64,000 nucleotides of DNA from Flagellimonas oceani (GTDB taxonomy: Bacteria; Bacteroidota; Bacteroidia; Flavobacteriales; Flavobacteriaceae): NCBI RefSeq assembly GCF_011068285.1, contig NZ_CP049616.1:3554001-3618000 (forward strand), written 5' to 3'. Positions within the stretch are counted from its first letter, which is position 1. Every line of letters starts with the position of its first letter. The notes under the pieces were generated by a model. It made no database searches, was not told the origin of the DNA, and saw nothing but the letters and a program-made list of their open reading frames with translations. Positions 24,820 through 33,153 of this stretch are shown piece after piece. Made by a program: the position numbers and the translations under genes.

Positions 24820-25575
24820 TTAATTGTTTTTATTAACAATAGTGCTACTGGCCTGTGCCGTGGGCATTACCACAAGGTCGGCAATGTTTACATGATAGGG
24901 TCGGGTTACCACAAACAGGATAATATCCGCTATGTCCTCAGCTTTTAAGGGTTGAAATCCTTTGTACACGTTAGATGCCCTTTCGGAATCCCCCTTAAAG
25001 CGAACGTCGCTAAATTCTGTTTCCACCAAGCCCGGGTTTACGGCACCTACGCGAATGCCATGGGCATTTAAATCTATCCGCATCCCTTGGTTGATGGCAT
25101 CCACTGCATGCTTGCTGGCACAATACACATTTCCGTTGGGGTAAACTTCCTTGCCCGCGGTGGAGCCAATATTGATGATATGCCCTGATTTCCGTTCCAC
25201 CATTTTTGGGATGATGGCCTTGGACATGTACAGCAATCCCTTTACGTTAATGTCCAACATCGCATCCCAATCATCTGGGTTGCCCTTGTCAATCGGGTCC
25301 AAGCCGTGCGCATTCCCCGCGTTGTTGACCAATATGTCAATATTTGAAAAACCCTTGGGCAAATCTTCAATCGCAGCGAACACAGCTTCTCGGTTTCTCA
25401 CATCAAAATTAAGGATGAAAATAGCCGTGTCTCGGCCAAGTTCATTTTGAAGTTGCTCCAAACGCTCCTGTCTACGCCCGCAAAGAATCAGATTAAAGCC
25501 TTGCTTTGCAAAAAGTTCAGCGGTTGCTTTTCCTATTCCACTTGTTGCTCCTGTTATTAATGCTGTTTTGGACAT
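24820..25575 (-). CDS. short-chain dehydrogenase/reductase (YdfG-like)
   Basis: A 251-residue classical SDR. The cofactor loop GATSGIGKATAELF is at residues 8-21, NNAG is near 88-91, and the catalytic Ser-Tyr-Lys set is present (INIGSTAGK, VYCASKHAV). Arg residues after the loop (CGRRQERL) suggest NADP(H). The pattern fits the YdfG branch (3-hydroxy acid or serine dehydrogenases). It follows the aldo/keto reductase gene by 12 bases, so the two oxidoreductases are probably co-transcribed. Confidence 0.9.
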   Translation of the reverse strand: MSKTALITGATSGIGKATAELFAKQGFNLILCGRRQERLEQLQNELGRDTAIFILNFDVRNREAVFAAIEDLPKGFSNIDILVNNAGNAHGLDPIDKGNPDDWDAMLDINVKGLLYMSKAIIPKMVERKSGHIINIGSTAGKEVYPNGNVYCASKHAVDAINQGMRIDLNAHGIRVGAVNPGLVETEFSDVRFKGDSERASNVYKGFQPLKAEDIADIILFVVTRPYHVNIADLVVMPTAQASSTIVNKNN

Positions 25576-25587
25576 TGTAAAAGTTTT

Positions 25588-26460
25588 CTACGGAACATCA
25601 TGTCCTTGGCTCGCTACCAAAAGCGCAAACCAATCCTGAAGTTCCAATTCTATATTTATGGCCTCGGCGGCCAATTGCATTCTTTTTTTGTTTGTAGTGC
25701 CTATCACCGGGTGAACATTGGCAGGGTGTTTTAATATCCATGCCAAAAGCAGCTGGTTTTCGTCAGCATTGTACTTGTTTATAAGTGGGCCCATCGCTTC
25801 TTTTATTCGTTCCACCTGTTCATCGGTTTCCCTGAAAAAGCTACCCAACGGGCTCCAGGCCATTGCCATTCTTTTGTTGGCGATACAATCATCAAAAGTA
25901 CCATCGTACATGGGGTCGTGGTGCGTTAGGGAAAATTCCACCTGATTCCCTTCAACGGGGATGGCATTCTCCAACATCGACACTTGGGAGGTCGTAAAAT
26001 TTGACACTCCAAATTGTCTTATTTTTCCACTTTTTAGCAAATGTTGTGCGGCTTCCGCTATTTCATCGGGATGCATCAGCGGGCTTGGTCGGTGCATCAA
26101 AAAGAAATCCAGATAATCTGTTTTCAACTTTTTCAGCGACTCTTCTGCCGACCAGATAATATAATCCTTATCGTATTGGTAATGATTGATTTTATTGTCC
26201 CTGCCCCGGGTCAATTGAATGCCACATTTAGTGATCAATTGGATATCCTCTCTTTTGATTCCACTATCGCCGAATGCAGCTCCAAAATCGCCCTCCGTGG
26301 AATAGCTCCCGTATATGTCGGCATGGTCAAAAGTGGTAAGGCCGCATTCAATGCTATGGTGCATCAATTCGATCATTTCTTTGTTGGAAAGTTTTTTCCC
26401 CCAACTTCCCCAGGTCATTGCTCCCGATATAATGCGGGAAAATTTCGTTGTCTGTTCCAT
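25588..26460 (-). CDS. aldo/keto reductase (YdhF-like)
   Basis: A 290-residue single-barrel NADPH-dependent oxidoreductase. The tetrad is visible: Asp and Tyr in TFDHADIYGSY, Lys in LITKCGIQ, and His in FFLMHRPSP. The 'WSPLGS' segment and the C-terminal cofactor motif 'VIGTTNKKRM' fit AKR family members like E. coli YdhF. Physiological substrate not predictable. First gene of the pair with the SDR; divergent from the moxR gene across about 160 bases. A TATACTTTC element near the start may be its promoter. Confidence 0.92.
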   Translation of the reverse strand: MEQTTKFSRIISGAMTWGSWGKKLSNKEMIELMHHSIECGLTTFDHADIYGSYSTEGDFGAAFGDSGIKREDIQLITKCGIQLTRGRDNKINHYQYDKDYIIWSAEESLKKLKTDYLDFFLMHRPSPLMHPDEIAEAAQHLLKSGKIRQFGVSNFTTSQVSMLENAIPVEGNQVEFSLTHHDPMYDGTFDDCIANKRMAMAWSPLGSFFRETDEQVERIKEAMGPLINKYNADENQLLLAWILKHPANVHPVIGTTNKKRMQLAAEAINIELELQDWFALLVASQGHDVP

Positions 26461-26619
26461 ATGTGCTGAAAGTATAAAATTAAACCCTTAAATCCTTCAT
26501 AAAACTAGGGGTTTAGCGTTTTTTTTAACCATTAATTAACAGGCAGGTTTTAAATAAATTTTCATTTTGCACACCTTAGTAAAAACCCCGACCTTAACAC
26601 CAAACAATAAAAGTTTACA

Positions 26620-27621
26620 ATGGAAGAAAACACTACTATTGATATTAGTGCTGTGAATGAGAAAATTGCCCAAGAAAGCGCTTTTATTGACCTTTTAAAG
26701 GTTGAAATGAACAAAGCTATAGTAGGGCAGACCCACATGGTGGAACGTCTATTGATAGGTCTTTTGGGCAAAGGCCACATTCTGCTCGAAGGTGTTCCCG
26801 GATTGGCAAAAACGCTGGCCATCAATACATTGGCAAAAGCCGTAAAAGGAAGCTTTAGCAGAATACAGTTTACCCCGGACCTTTTGCCCGCCGATGTGGT
26901 GGGAACCCTTATCTACAATATCAAAGAGAACGATTTCTCCATAAAAAAAGGACCCATCTTTGCCAACTTTGTATTGGCAGACGAGATCAACAGGGCCCCT
27001 GCCAAAGTACAGTCCGCCCTTTTGGAGGCCATGCAGGAAAAGCAGGTGACCATTGGTGACGAGACCTTTATTTTGGACAAACCGTTTTTGGTAATGGCCA
27101 CCCAAAACCCTGTGGAACAAGAAGGAACTTATCCACTTCCCGAAGCACAGGTGGACCGTTTTATGCTGAAAACGGTAATAGACTATCCAAAACTTAACGA
27201 GGAGCAGTTGATTATACGTCAAAACCTAAAAGGCGCGACTGAAGCCGTTAACCCCGTGGTTTCCTTGGAGCAAATTCTAAGGGCCCAAGAAACCGTTCGT
27301 GAAGTTTACATGGACGAAAAAATCGAAAAATACATACTCGACCTCATCTTCGCTACGCGATACCCCGAAAAATACAACTTGGAAAGCTTGAAGCCACTCA
27401 TTAGTTTTGGCGCCTCTCCAAGGGGTAGCATCAACTTGGCCAATGCGTCCAAGTGTTATGCGTTCATCAAACGAAGAGGTTATGTGGTCCCCGAAGATGT
27501 CAGGGCCGTGGTGCACGATGTACTGCGTCACAGAATTGGAATCACTTACGAGGCCGAGGCAGAAAATATTACTTCCGAAGAAATCATCAACAAGATTGTA
27601 AACGAGGTAGAAGTGCCTTAG
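26620..27621 (+). CDS. MoxR-type AAA+ ATPase, first gene of Bat operon
   Basis: A 333-residue AAA+ ATPase. Walker A is GVPGLAKT, Walker B is VLADEINRAP, and the sensor/arginine-finger segments (ATQNPVEQEGTYPLPEAQVDRF) are intact. MoxR proteins act as chaperones that mature or activate partner protein complexes, typically together with von Willebrand A (VWA) domain proteins. It begins the operon with DUF58, BatA and BatB downstream, the classic partner set. Likely cytoplasmic. Confidence 0.95.
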   Translation: MEENTTIDISAVNEKIAQESAFIDLLKVEMNKAIVGQTHMVERLLIGLLGKGHILLEGVPGLAKTLAINTLAKAVKGSFSRIQFTPDLLPADVVGTLIYNIKENDFSIKKGPIFANFVLADEINRAPAKVQSALLEAMQEKQVTIGDETFILDKPFLVMATQNPVEQEGTYPLPEAQVDRFMLKTVIDYPKLNEEQLIIRQNLKGATEAVNPVVSLEQILRAQETVREVYMDEKIEKYILDLIFATRYPEKYNLESLKPLISFGASPRGSINLANASKCYAFIKRRGYVVPEDVRAVVHDVLRHRIGITYEAEAENITSEEIINKIVNEVEVP

Positions 27622-27690
27622 CGGTTCAATGTTTATCGGACTAAGTAGCAATACTTTAACCAACCCGAAAACCTATTTTTTTTGAACCAA

Positions 27691-28557
27691 ATGGATACAA
27701 AGGAACTACTAAAAAAAGTACGCAAAATTGAAATCAAGACCCGGCGTCTTTCCGACCATATTTTTGGTGGGGAATACCACTCTACGTTCAAAGGTAGGGG
27801 GATGACGTTCAGCGAAGTGCGCCAGTATCAATTTGGCGATGATGTGCGAAGCATTGACTGGAACGTTACCGCACGCTACAACGAACCCTACGTAAAGGTT
27901 TTTGAGGAAGAGCGCGAACTTACCATGATGTTGATGGTGGACGTAAGTGGGTCAGAACTTTTTGGTACATCAAACCAATTTAAAAAGGAAATTGTCACTG
28001 AAATCTCTGCTACGCTTGCTTTTTCCGCGCTTCAAAACAACGATAAGGTCGGTGTGATTTTGTTTTCCGATGAAGTGGAACTCTTTATTCCGCCCAAGAA
28101 AGGAAAAAGCCACGTACTCAGAATCATTCGGGAATTGCTGGAGTTCCAGCCAAAAAGTAGTGAAACCAATCTTGCGGAAGCACTAAAATTTCTGACGAAC
28201 GTGATGAAGAAAAAAGCCATTGTTTTTGTGCTTTCTGATTTTATCGCGGACGATTACGACAACACCCTTCGCATCGTGGGCAACAAACACGACGTAACCG
28301 GCATACGGGTGTATGATGAGCGCGAAGAAACCATCCCAAACTTGGGAATGGTGCAAATGCAGGATGCCGAAACGGGCGAGATTCAATTGGTGAATACCCA
28401 ATCCAAACAAGTACGTTCAGCTTACGGACAACATTACAAGGACAAAGTAGCGTATTTCTCCAACTCCTTCAACAAGTCGGGGTGTGGTGTAATCAATTGT
28501 CGGGCGGACGAAAGTTATGTAAAAAAGCTATTGGGCTATTTTAAACGAAGAGGATAA
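27691..28557 (+). CDS. DUF58 family protein of the Bat operon
   Basis: A 288-residue protein with the DUF58 motif (RGMTFSEVRQYQFGDDVRSIDWNVTARY) and a VWA-like fold whose metal site begins MVDVSGS. DUF58 proteins accompany MoxR ATPases and are expected to be substrates or adaptors. The ATG at 27691 was chosen over the TTG at 27682 because it starts MDTKELLKK as in related proteins. Its stop overlaps the next ATG (TAATG). Confidence 0.9.
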   Translation: MDTKELLKKVRKIEIKTRRLSDHIFGGEYHSTFKGRGMTFSEVRQYQFGDDVRSIDWNVTARYNEPYVKVFEEERELTMMLMVDVSGSELFGTSNQFKKEIVTEISATLAFSALQNNDKVGVILFSDEVELFIPPKKGKSHVLRIIRELLEFQPKSSETNLAEALKFLTNVMKKKAIVFVLSDFIADDYDNTLRIVGNKHDVTGIRVYDEREETIPNLGMVQMQDAETGEIQLVNTQSKQVRSAYGQHYKDKVAYFSNSFNKSGCGVINCRADESYVKKLLGYFKRRG

Positions 28558-30218
28558 TGCGAATGGACAATCTACATACAATTAGAAACTTAAACGAGGC
28601 CAAATTCATCTTGGTCACTTTATTGTTTCTGATGCTTTTGCCCACGATCGGTTTTTCGCAAACAGAGCCCAAAGTGGATGCCGTAGTGGATACCCTGTCC
28701 ATCAAAATTGGCGAGCAGATTCAATACAAAATTACGGTTGAAACGGATTCCACCGATGTTGTTTTCTTTCCCGAGGGCCAAACCTTTTCCCCATTGGAAA
28801 CCGTTGAGGCGATTATGGCCGATACCATAAAAAATGATGAAAAGGTCATCCTTCAAAAAATATATTCGCTGACACAGTTTGATAGTGGGGCATACACTAT
28901 TCCTCCACAACGAATTGCCATCAACGAACAACCCTTTTTCACGGATTCCTTCCAAGTAAAGGTGGCCGACGTGGTCGTGGATACCACCAAACAAAAGATG
29001 TACGACATCAAACCTTTGATTGAGGTAGAGCGGAGCAATGCCGATATGTGGCTTACCGCACTTTGGATTCTTTTAGGGCTGATTGTGGTCGGCGGATTGG
29101 TCTACTGGTTCTTTTTGCGCAAAAAACCATTGACCGAGGAAGAAAAAGTCGCCTTGCTCCCTCCCTATGACCGAGCGTTGATGGAGCTGAAAAAACTGGA
29201 GAATTCAAGGTATCTCATTCAGGATGAGTACAAACAGTACTATTCCGAGCTTACCGACATTGTCCGGTCCTATTTGGAAGAAGATGTGCACGTAACAGCC
29301 ATGGAAAGCACTACCTCGGAGCTCATTACCAAATTGGAAATGTTACGCGATGCCGGGGAACTTAAATTGGAAGATGAGACCATCCAACAATTTCAAAAAA
29401 TATTACAAACGGCAGATTTGGTCAAATTCGCCAAGAACAAACCTGCATCATCCGTTGCAGAACAGGATAGAAAATTGGTAGAGGAAATCGTGACCAAAAC
29501 CCACCAAGGACTTCCGGAGCCTACCGAAGAAGATTTGTTGTTAGATCAGGAATATTTGGAAGAACTCGCCAGAAAAAAACAACGCAAAAGAATCTACTGG
29601 GCCGCAGCCATTTTTGCTGGAATCATTGTTTTGGGCGGCATCGGGTCAGCCATTTATTTCGGAACAAAAAAGGTAAGCGATACCGTGTTCGGATATCCCA
29701 CCAAAGATCTTTTGGAAGGCGAATGGGTGGCCAGTTCCTACGGTTTTCCTCCCATTCATATAGAAACCCCAGAGGTTTTGGTACGCCAAGAGCCAGAGTT
29801 GCCCAAAGAAACAGAAGAGCTCATTAAAGAGCTTCAGGCTTTTTCCTATGGAAGTTATGTAGGGATATTTTCGGTGAGCACGAGTTCCATCACCTTTAAA
29901 GAACAAAAAGAAGAGCCTCAATTTGAAGCGGTCATCGGTTCCACCTTGACCAATTTTGAGCAATTGGGCCTTAAAAACATCATCACCAAACAAGAAGAGT
30001 TCGTCACCCAGTCGGGAGTAAAAGGAATGAAAACCTATGGCACCGGCACCTTGGAACGACCCAATGGCGACTCCAAAAGGGCCAAGTACAATATTGTCAC
30101 CTTTGGCGGTAAAGGGTTTATCCAACAAGTGGTGATCACTTGGGAAGAAGATGATGAATATGCAGAACAGATCGTGGACCGAATTTTAGGAAGTCTGGAT
30201 GTAAAAACACAAGCGTAA
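28557..30218 (+). CDS. Bat-operon membrane protein of unknown function
   Basis: A 553-residue protein: signal-like N-terminus (about 14-34, ending IGFSQ), an exported beta-rich domain (about 36-150) similar in style to BatD Ig-like units, a membrane helix (about 165-187), a cytoplasmic helical region (about 190-345) with charged EEE/KK patches, a second helix (about 348-370), and an exported C-terminal domain (about 375-553) of alpha/beta pattern with 'FGGKGFIQQVVITWEEDD'. I do not recognise the C-terminal domain. It lies between DUF58 and BatA, overlapping DUF58 by one base and ending directly before batA. Start could be 28557 or 28563. Confidence 0.7.
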   Translation: MRMDNLHTIRNLNEAKFILVTLLFLMLLPTIGFSQTEPKVDAVVDTLSIKIGEQIQYKITVETDSTDVVFFPEGQTFSPLETVEAIMADTIKNDEKVILQKIYSLTQFDSGAYTIPPQRIAINEQPFFTDSFQVKVADVVVDTTKQKMYDIKPLIEVERSNADMWLTALWILLGLIVVGGLVYWFFLRKKPLTEEEKVALLPPYDRALMELKKLENSRYLIQDEYKQYYSELTDIVRSYLEEDVHVTAMESTTSELITKLEMLRDAGELKLEDETIQQFQKILQTADLVKFAKNKPASSVAEQDRKLVEEIVTKTHQGLPEPTEEDLLLDQEYLEELARKKQRKRIYWAAAIFAGIIVLGGIGSAIYFGTKKVSDTVFGYPTKDLLEGEWVASSYGFPPIHIETPEVLVRQEPELPKETEELIKELQAFSYGSYVGIFSVSTSSITFKEQKEEPQFEAVIGSTLTNFEQLGLKNIITKQEEFVTQSGVKGMKTYGTGTLERPNGDSKRAKYNIVTFGGKGFIQQVVITWEEDDEYAEQIVDRILGSLDVKTQA

Positions 30219-31217
30219 ATGTTTGAGAACATAGAATTTGCAAATCCTGAATTTTTCTGGCTGCTCCTATCGCTGCCACTGGCTTTGCTATGGTATTTTT
30301 TCAAACGAAAAAATGAAATGGCATCCCTACGTATTTCCAGCATCAAAGGATTTACGGTCAAGAGTTGGGCATCAAAACTAAAACCCGTGCTGTTAGGGAT
30401 ACGCTTGTTGGCCTTGGCGGCTATCATCACGGCCTTGGCGCGTCCTCAAACCGAGGATATTTCAACACGGACAAAAACCACGAAGGGCATCGATATCGTA
30501 ATGGCCATTGATGTATCGTCCAGTATGTTGGCACGTGACCTTAAACCGGATAGATTGACCGCCCTCAAAGAAGTAGCCGCCGACTTTATCGAAGGTCGCC
30601 CCAACGACCGCATCGGATTGGTAAGCTATGCGGCCGAAAGCTATACCAAAACCCCAATCACCAGTGATAAAGCCATTGTATTGAACTCGTTGGAGGAAAT
30701 TACCTATGGTGTTTTGGAAGATGGTACGGCCATAGGCATGGGGCTGGCCACCTCGGTAAACCGATTAAAAGAAAGCAAGGCCATCAGTAAAGTTATCATT
30801 CTTTTAACGGACGGTGTCAATAATTCTGGCTTTATTGAACCTAGAACCGCTGCTGACCTCGCCGTGGAGTTTGGAATCAAAACCTACACTATCGGCATAG
30901 GCACCAACGGTAATGCCCTGTCTCCCATCGCTTACAATAGAGATGGGTCTTACAGGTACGGAATGCGACAAGTGGAGATTGACGAAGAATTGCTGGAAGA
31001 GATTGCCAATGTAACTGGAGGAAAATATTTCCGCGCCACCGACAATGAGTCTTTGGAAGCCATTTATGATGAGATCAACAAGTTGGAAAAAACCGAAATA
31101 GAAGAATTCAAATACTACAAGTACGAGGAAAAATTCAGGCCATTGATTTTCCTGGCCGGAATTTTATTGCTGTTGGAATGGGGATTGCGAAACTCCATCT
31201 TTAAAAGTTTTATTTAG
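30219..31217 (+). CDS. batA: BatA, VWA-domain inner-membrane protein
   Basis: A 332-residue protein with an N-terminal membrane segment (FFWLLLSLPLALLWYFF), a second one at about residues 50-70, a periplasm-facing VWA domain whose MIDAS begins MAIDVSSSMLARD (Asp-x-Ser-x-Ser), and a C-terminal helix (LIFLAGILLLLEWGL). BatA belongs to the Bacteroides aerotolerance operon; in that family it is thought to work with MoxR and BatB in envelope assembly or stress tolerance. The gene abuts its neighbours (0 and 3 bases). Confidence 0.93.
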   Translation: MFENIEFANPEFFWLLLSLPLALLWYFFKRKNEMASLRISSIKGFTVKSWASKLKPVLLGIRLLALAAIITALARPQTEDISTRTKTTKGIDIVMAIDVSSSMLARDLKPDRLTALKEVAADFIEGRPNDRIGLVSYAAESYTKTPITSDKAIVLNSLEEITYGVLEDGTAIGMGLATSVNRLKESKAISKVIILLTDGVNNSGFIEPRTAADLAVEFGIKTYTIGIGTNGNALSPIAYNRDGSYRYGMRQVEIDEELLEEIANVTGGKYFRATDNESLEAIYDEINKLEKTEIEEFKYYKYEEKFRPLIFLAGILLLLEWGLRNSIFKSFI

Positions 31218-31220
31218 CGA

Positions 31221-32273
31221 ATGATTCAGTTTGACGAAAAAATATATTTCTACCTCTTGGCCATAATCCCGGTTATGGCCCTGGCGTTCTTTTTTCTTCA
31301 GATCTGGAAGAAGAAAACACAAAAGCGTTTTGCAGACACCAGACTGTTGAAACGTTTGGCGCCCGATAAATCGAACTTCAAGTCCACCCTTAAATTGGTT
31401 TTTTTGTTGGGAGGTCTGGCATTTTTGGTCTTGGGGTTGGTCAATCCTAAAATCGGGACCAAACTGGAAACCGTAAAACGCGAAGGTGTCGATATCGTAT
31501 TCGCCCTTGATGTTTCCAAAAGTATGTTGGCAGAGGACATTGCCCCCAACCGATTGGAAAAATCAAAACGTATTGTTTCGGAGATCATCAACCAATTGGC
31601 CAGTGACCGAATCGGCATTATCGCCTACGCAGGGCAGGCCTATCCACAATTGCCCATTACCACGGACTACGGCGCGGCAAAAATGTTCTTGCAGAGCATG
31701 AACACCGATATGCTCTCGTCACAAGGAACCGCCATCAATGCTGCCATAGATTTGGCCAGCACCTATTATGATGATACGCAGCAAACCAATAGGGTCCTTT
31801 TCATTGTTTCCGACGGGGAAGACCACTCCGAAAGCTCAACCATAAACGCCGTTGAAAAAGCTACGCAAAACGGTATCCGTGTGTATACCATTGGGGTAGG
31901 CAGTGCCAAGGGATCTCCCATTCCCATCAAACGGAACGGAATCGTGGAGAGCTTGAAGAAGGACAATCAAGGTGAGGTGGTGATCACGAAGCTGAACGAA
32001 AACGTATTGACAGAGATTGCCGACAGGGGCAATGGCGAATATATTGATGGTTCCAACACGGAAAATGCCGTGGAATACATCAAGGAAGAACTGAACCGAA
32101 TGGACAAAACGGAATTTGAAGCCAAGCAATTCGCGGAGTACAAAGACCAATTTCAATGGTTTCTGGCCGCAGGCTTTTTACTCCTATTTTTGGACATTTT
32201 CGTTTTGGACAGAAAAACACAATGGTTAAAAAAACTGAATCTTTTTAATGAGCACGATGATGAGCAAGATTAA
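31221..32273 (+). CDS. batB: BatB, VWA-domain inner-membrane protein
   Basis: A 350-residue paralogue of BatA with the same plan: two N-terminal membrane helices, a VWA domain with intact MIDAS (FALDVSKSMLAED), and a C-terminal helix (FLAAGFLLLFLDIFVL). It ends 'NEHDDEQD', with its 3' end overlapped by batC. BatA and BatB are expected to form a membrane complex with the MoxR ATPase; this is a family-level inference. Confidence 0.93.
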   Translation: MIQFDEKIYFYLLAIIPVMALAFFFLQIWKKKTQKRFADTRLLKRLAPDKSNFKSTLKLVFLLGGLAFLVLGLVNPKIGTKLETVKREGVDIVFALDVSKSMLAEDIAPNRLEKSKRIVSEIINQLASDRIGIIAYAGQAYPQLPITTDYGAAKMFLQSMNTDMLSSQGTAINAAIDLASTYYDDTQQTNRVLFIVSDGEDHSESSTINAVEKATQNGIRVYTIGVGSAKGSPIPIKRNGIVESLKKDNQGEVVITKLNENVLTEIADRGNGEYIDGSNTENAVEYIKEELNRMDKTEFEAKQFAEYKDQFQWFLAAGFLLLFLDIFVLDRKTQWLKKLNLFNEHDDEQD

Positions 32274-33153
32274 GTTGATGTTTGGACTATTGCTAGGTTT
32301 AGGAGCGGTCCACGCACAGGATGACATTACGGAAAAAGCGAACAAAGAAGCGGAGAAAGCACTGAAAGCCTCCACAAACATTACCTATGAGGCCAACGAG
32401 GAACTGACATCCAACGACTTTGTTTCGGCAGAGGCCGATTACAGACGGGCCATATCCAAGAGCAATAAAAATGCAGCTGCAAGATTTAATTTAGGTAATG
32501 CCTATTACAACAGGGAAAGTTTTGGCGAAGCCTTTGGCAGATTCAAGGAAGCCAGTGATGCAGCGGATGACAAAGGAGAAAAGCACAAAGCCTTCCATAA
32601 TATGGGCAATGTGTTCATGAAGCAGAAAGACTACAAACAAGCTGTTGAGGCCTATAAACAAGCTTTGCGAAAAAACCCCAACGACGACGAGACCCGATAC
32701 AATCTTGCCTTGGCAAAAAAGATGCTCGAAAAACAACAGGACGAGCAAAAGAACGACCAAAACCAAGACGATCAGGATAAAAAAGACCAGGAAAACGAGG
32801 ACAAGGACAAAAACCAAGATCAGAACAACGAAGGCGGCGATAACGAGAAGAAGGACGAAGGCGAACAAAAAGAAGACGAAAACAAGGATAAGGGCGATCA
32901 GGGCGATAATGGGGAAGATAAGCCCAAGGAAAACCAAGAAGGCGATGGCGACAAGAAAAAAGAGCAGGAGAAAAAGCCCAACGAAGGCAATCAGCCCAAT
33001 GATAAAAAGCAGCAGCCCAGACCCAATCAATTATCGGAACAGCAAATCCAGAATTTGCTAGAGGCCATGCAGAACGAGGAGAAAAAAGTTCAGGAAAAAA
33101 TGGAGGCCCGAAAAGTTCGCGGCAAGAAAGTTAAAAACGAGAAGGACTGGTAA
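32248..33153 (+). CDS. batC: BatC, TPR protein with charged low-complexity tail
   Basis: A 301-residue exported TPR protein. Signal peptide ends GAVHAQD. TPR-like helices occupy about residues 45-155 (ARFNLGNAYYNRESFGEAFG, DYKQAVEAYKQALRKNPND). Residues of about 160-255 are a highly charged D/E/K/Q/N repeat tract (DQDKKDQENEDKDK and similar), followed by a short helical end. Such tracts in BatC may be flexible linkers in the periplasm. Start: ATG at 32248 gives a 26-base overlap with batB; ATGs at 32257 and 32260 are equally possible. Confidence 0.85.
   Translation: MSTMMSKIKLMFGLLLGLGAVHAQDDITEKANKEAEKALKASTNITYEANEELTSNDFVSAEADYRRAISKSNKNAAARFNLGNAYYNRESFGEAFGRFKEASDAADDKGEKHKAFHNMGNVFMKQKDYKQAVEAYKQALRKNPNDDETRYNLALAKKMLEKQQDEQKNDQNQDDQDKKDQENEDKDKNQDQNNEGGDNEKKDEGEQKEDENKDKGDQGDNGEDKPKENQEGDGDKKKEQEKKPNEGNQPNDKKQQPRPNQLSEQQIQNLLEAMQNEEKKVQEKMEARKVRGKKVKNEKDW

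Noticed and set aside
32491..33030. A 179-codon minus-strand ORF with long hydrophobic runs
   Set aside because: It is the antisense shadow of the charged BatC repeat tract, where GAA/AAA/GAC codons read as hydrophobic codons on the other strand. No independent start, homology pattern or neighbour supports it.
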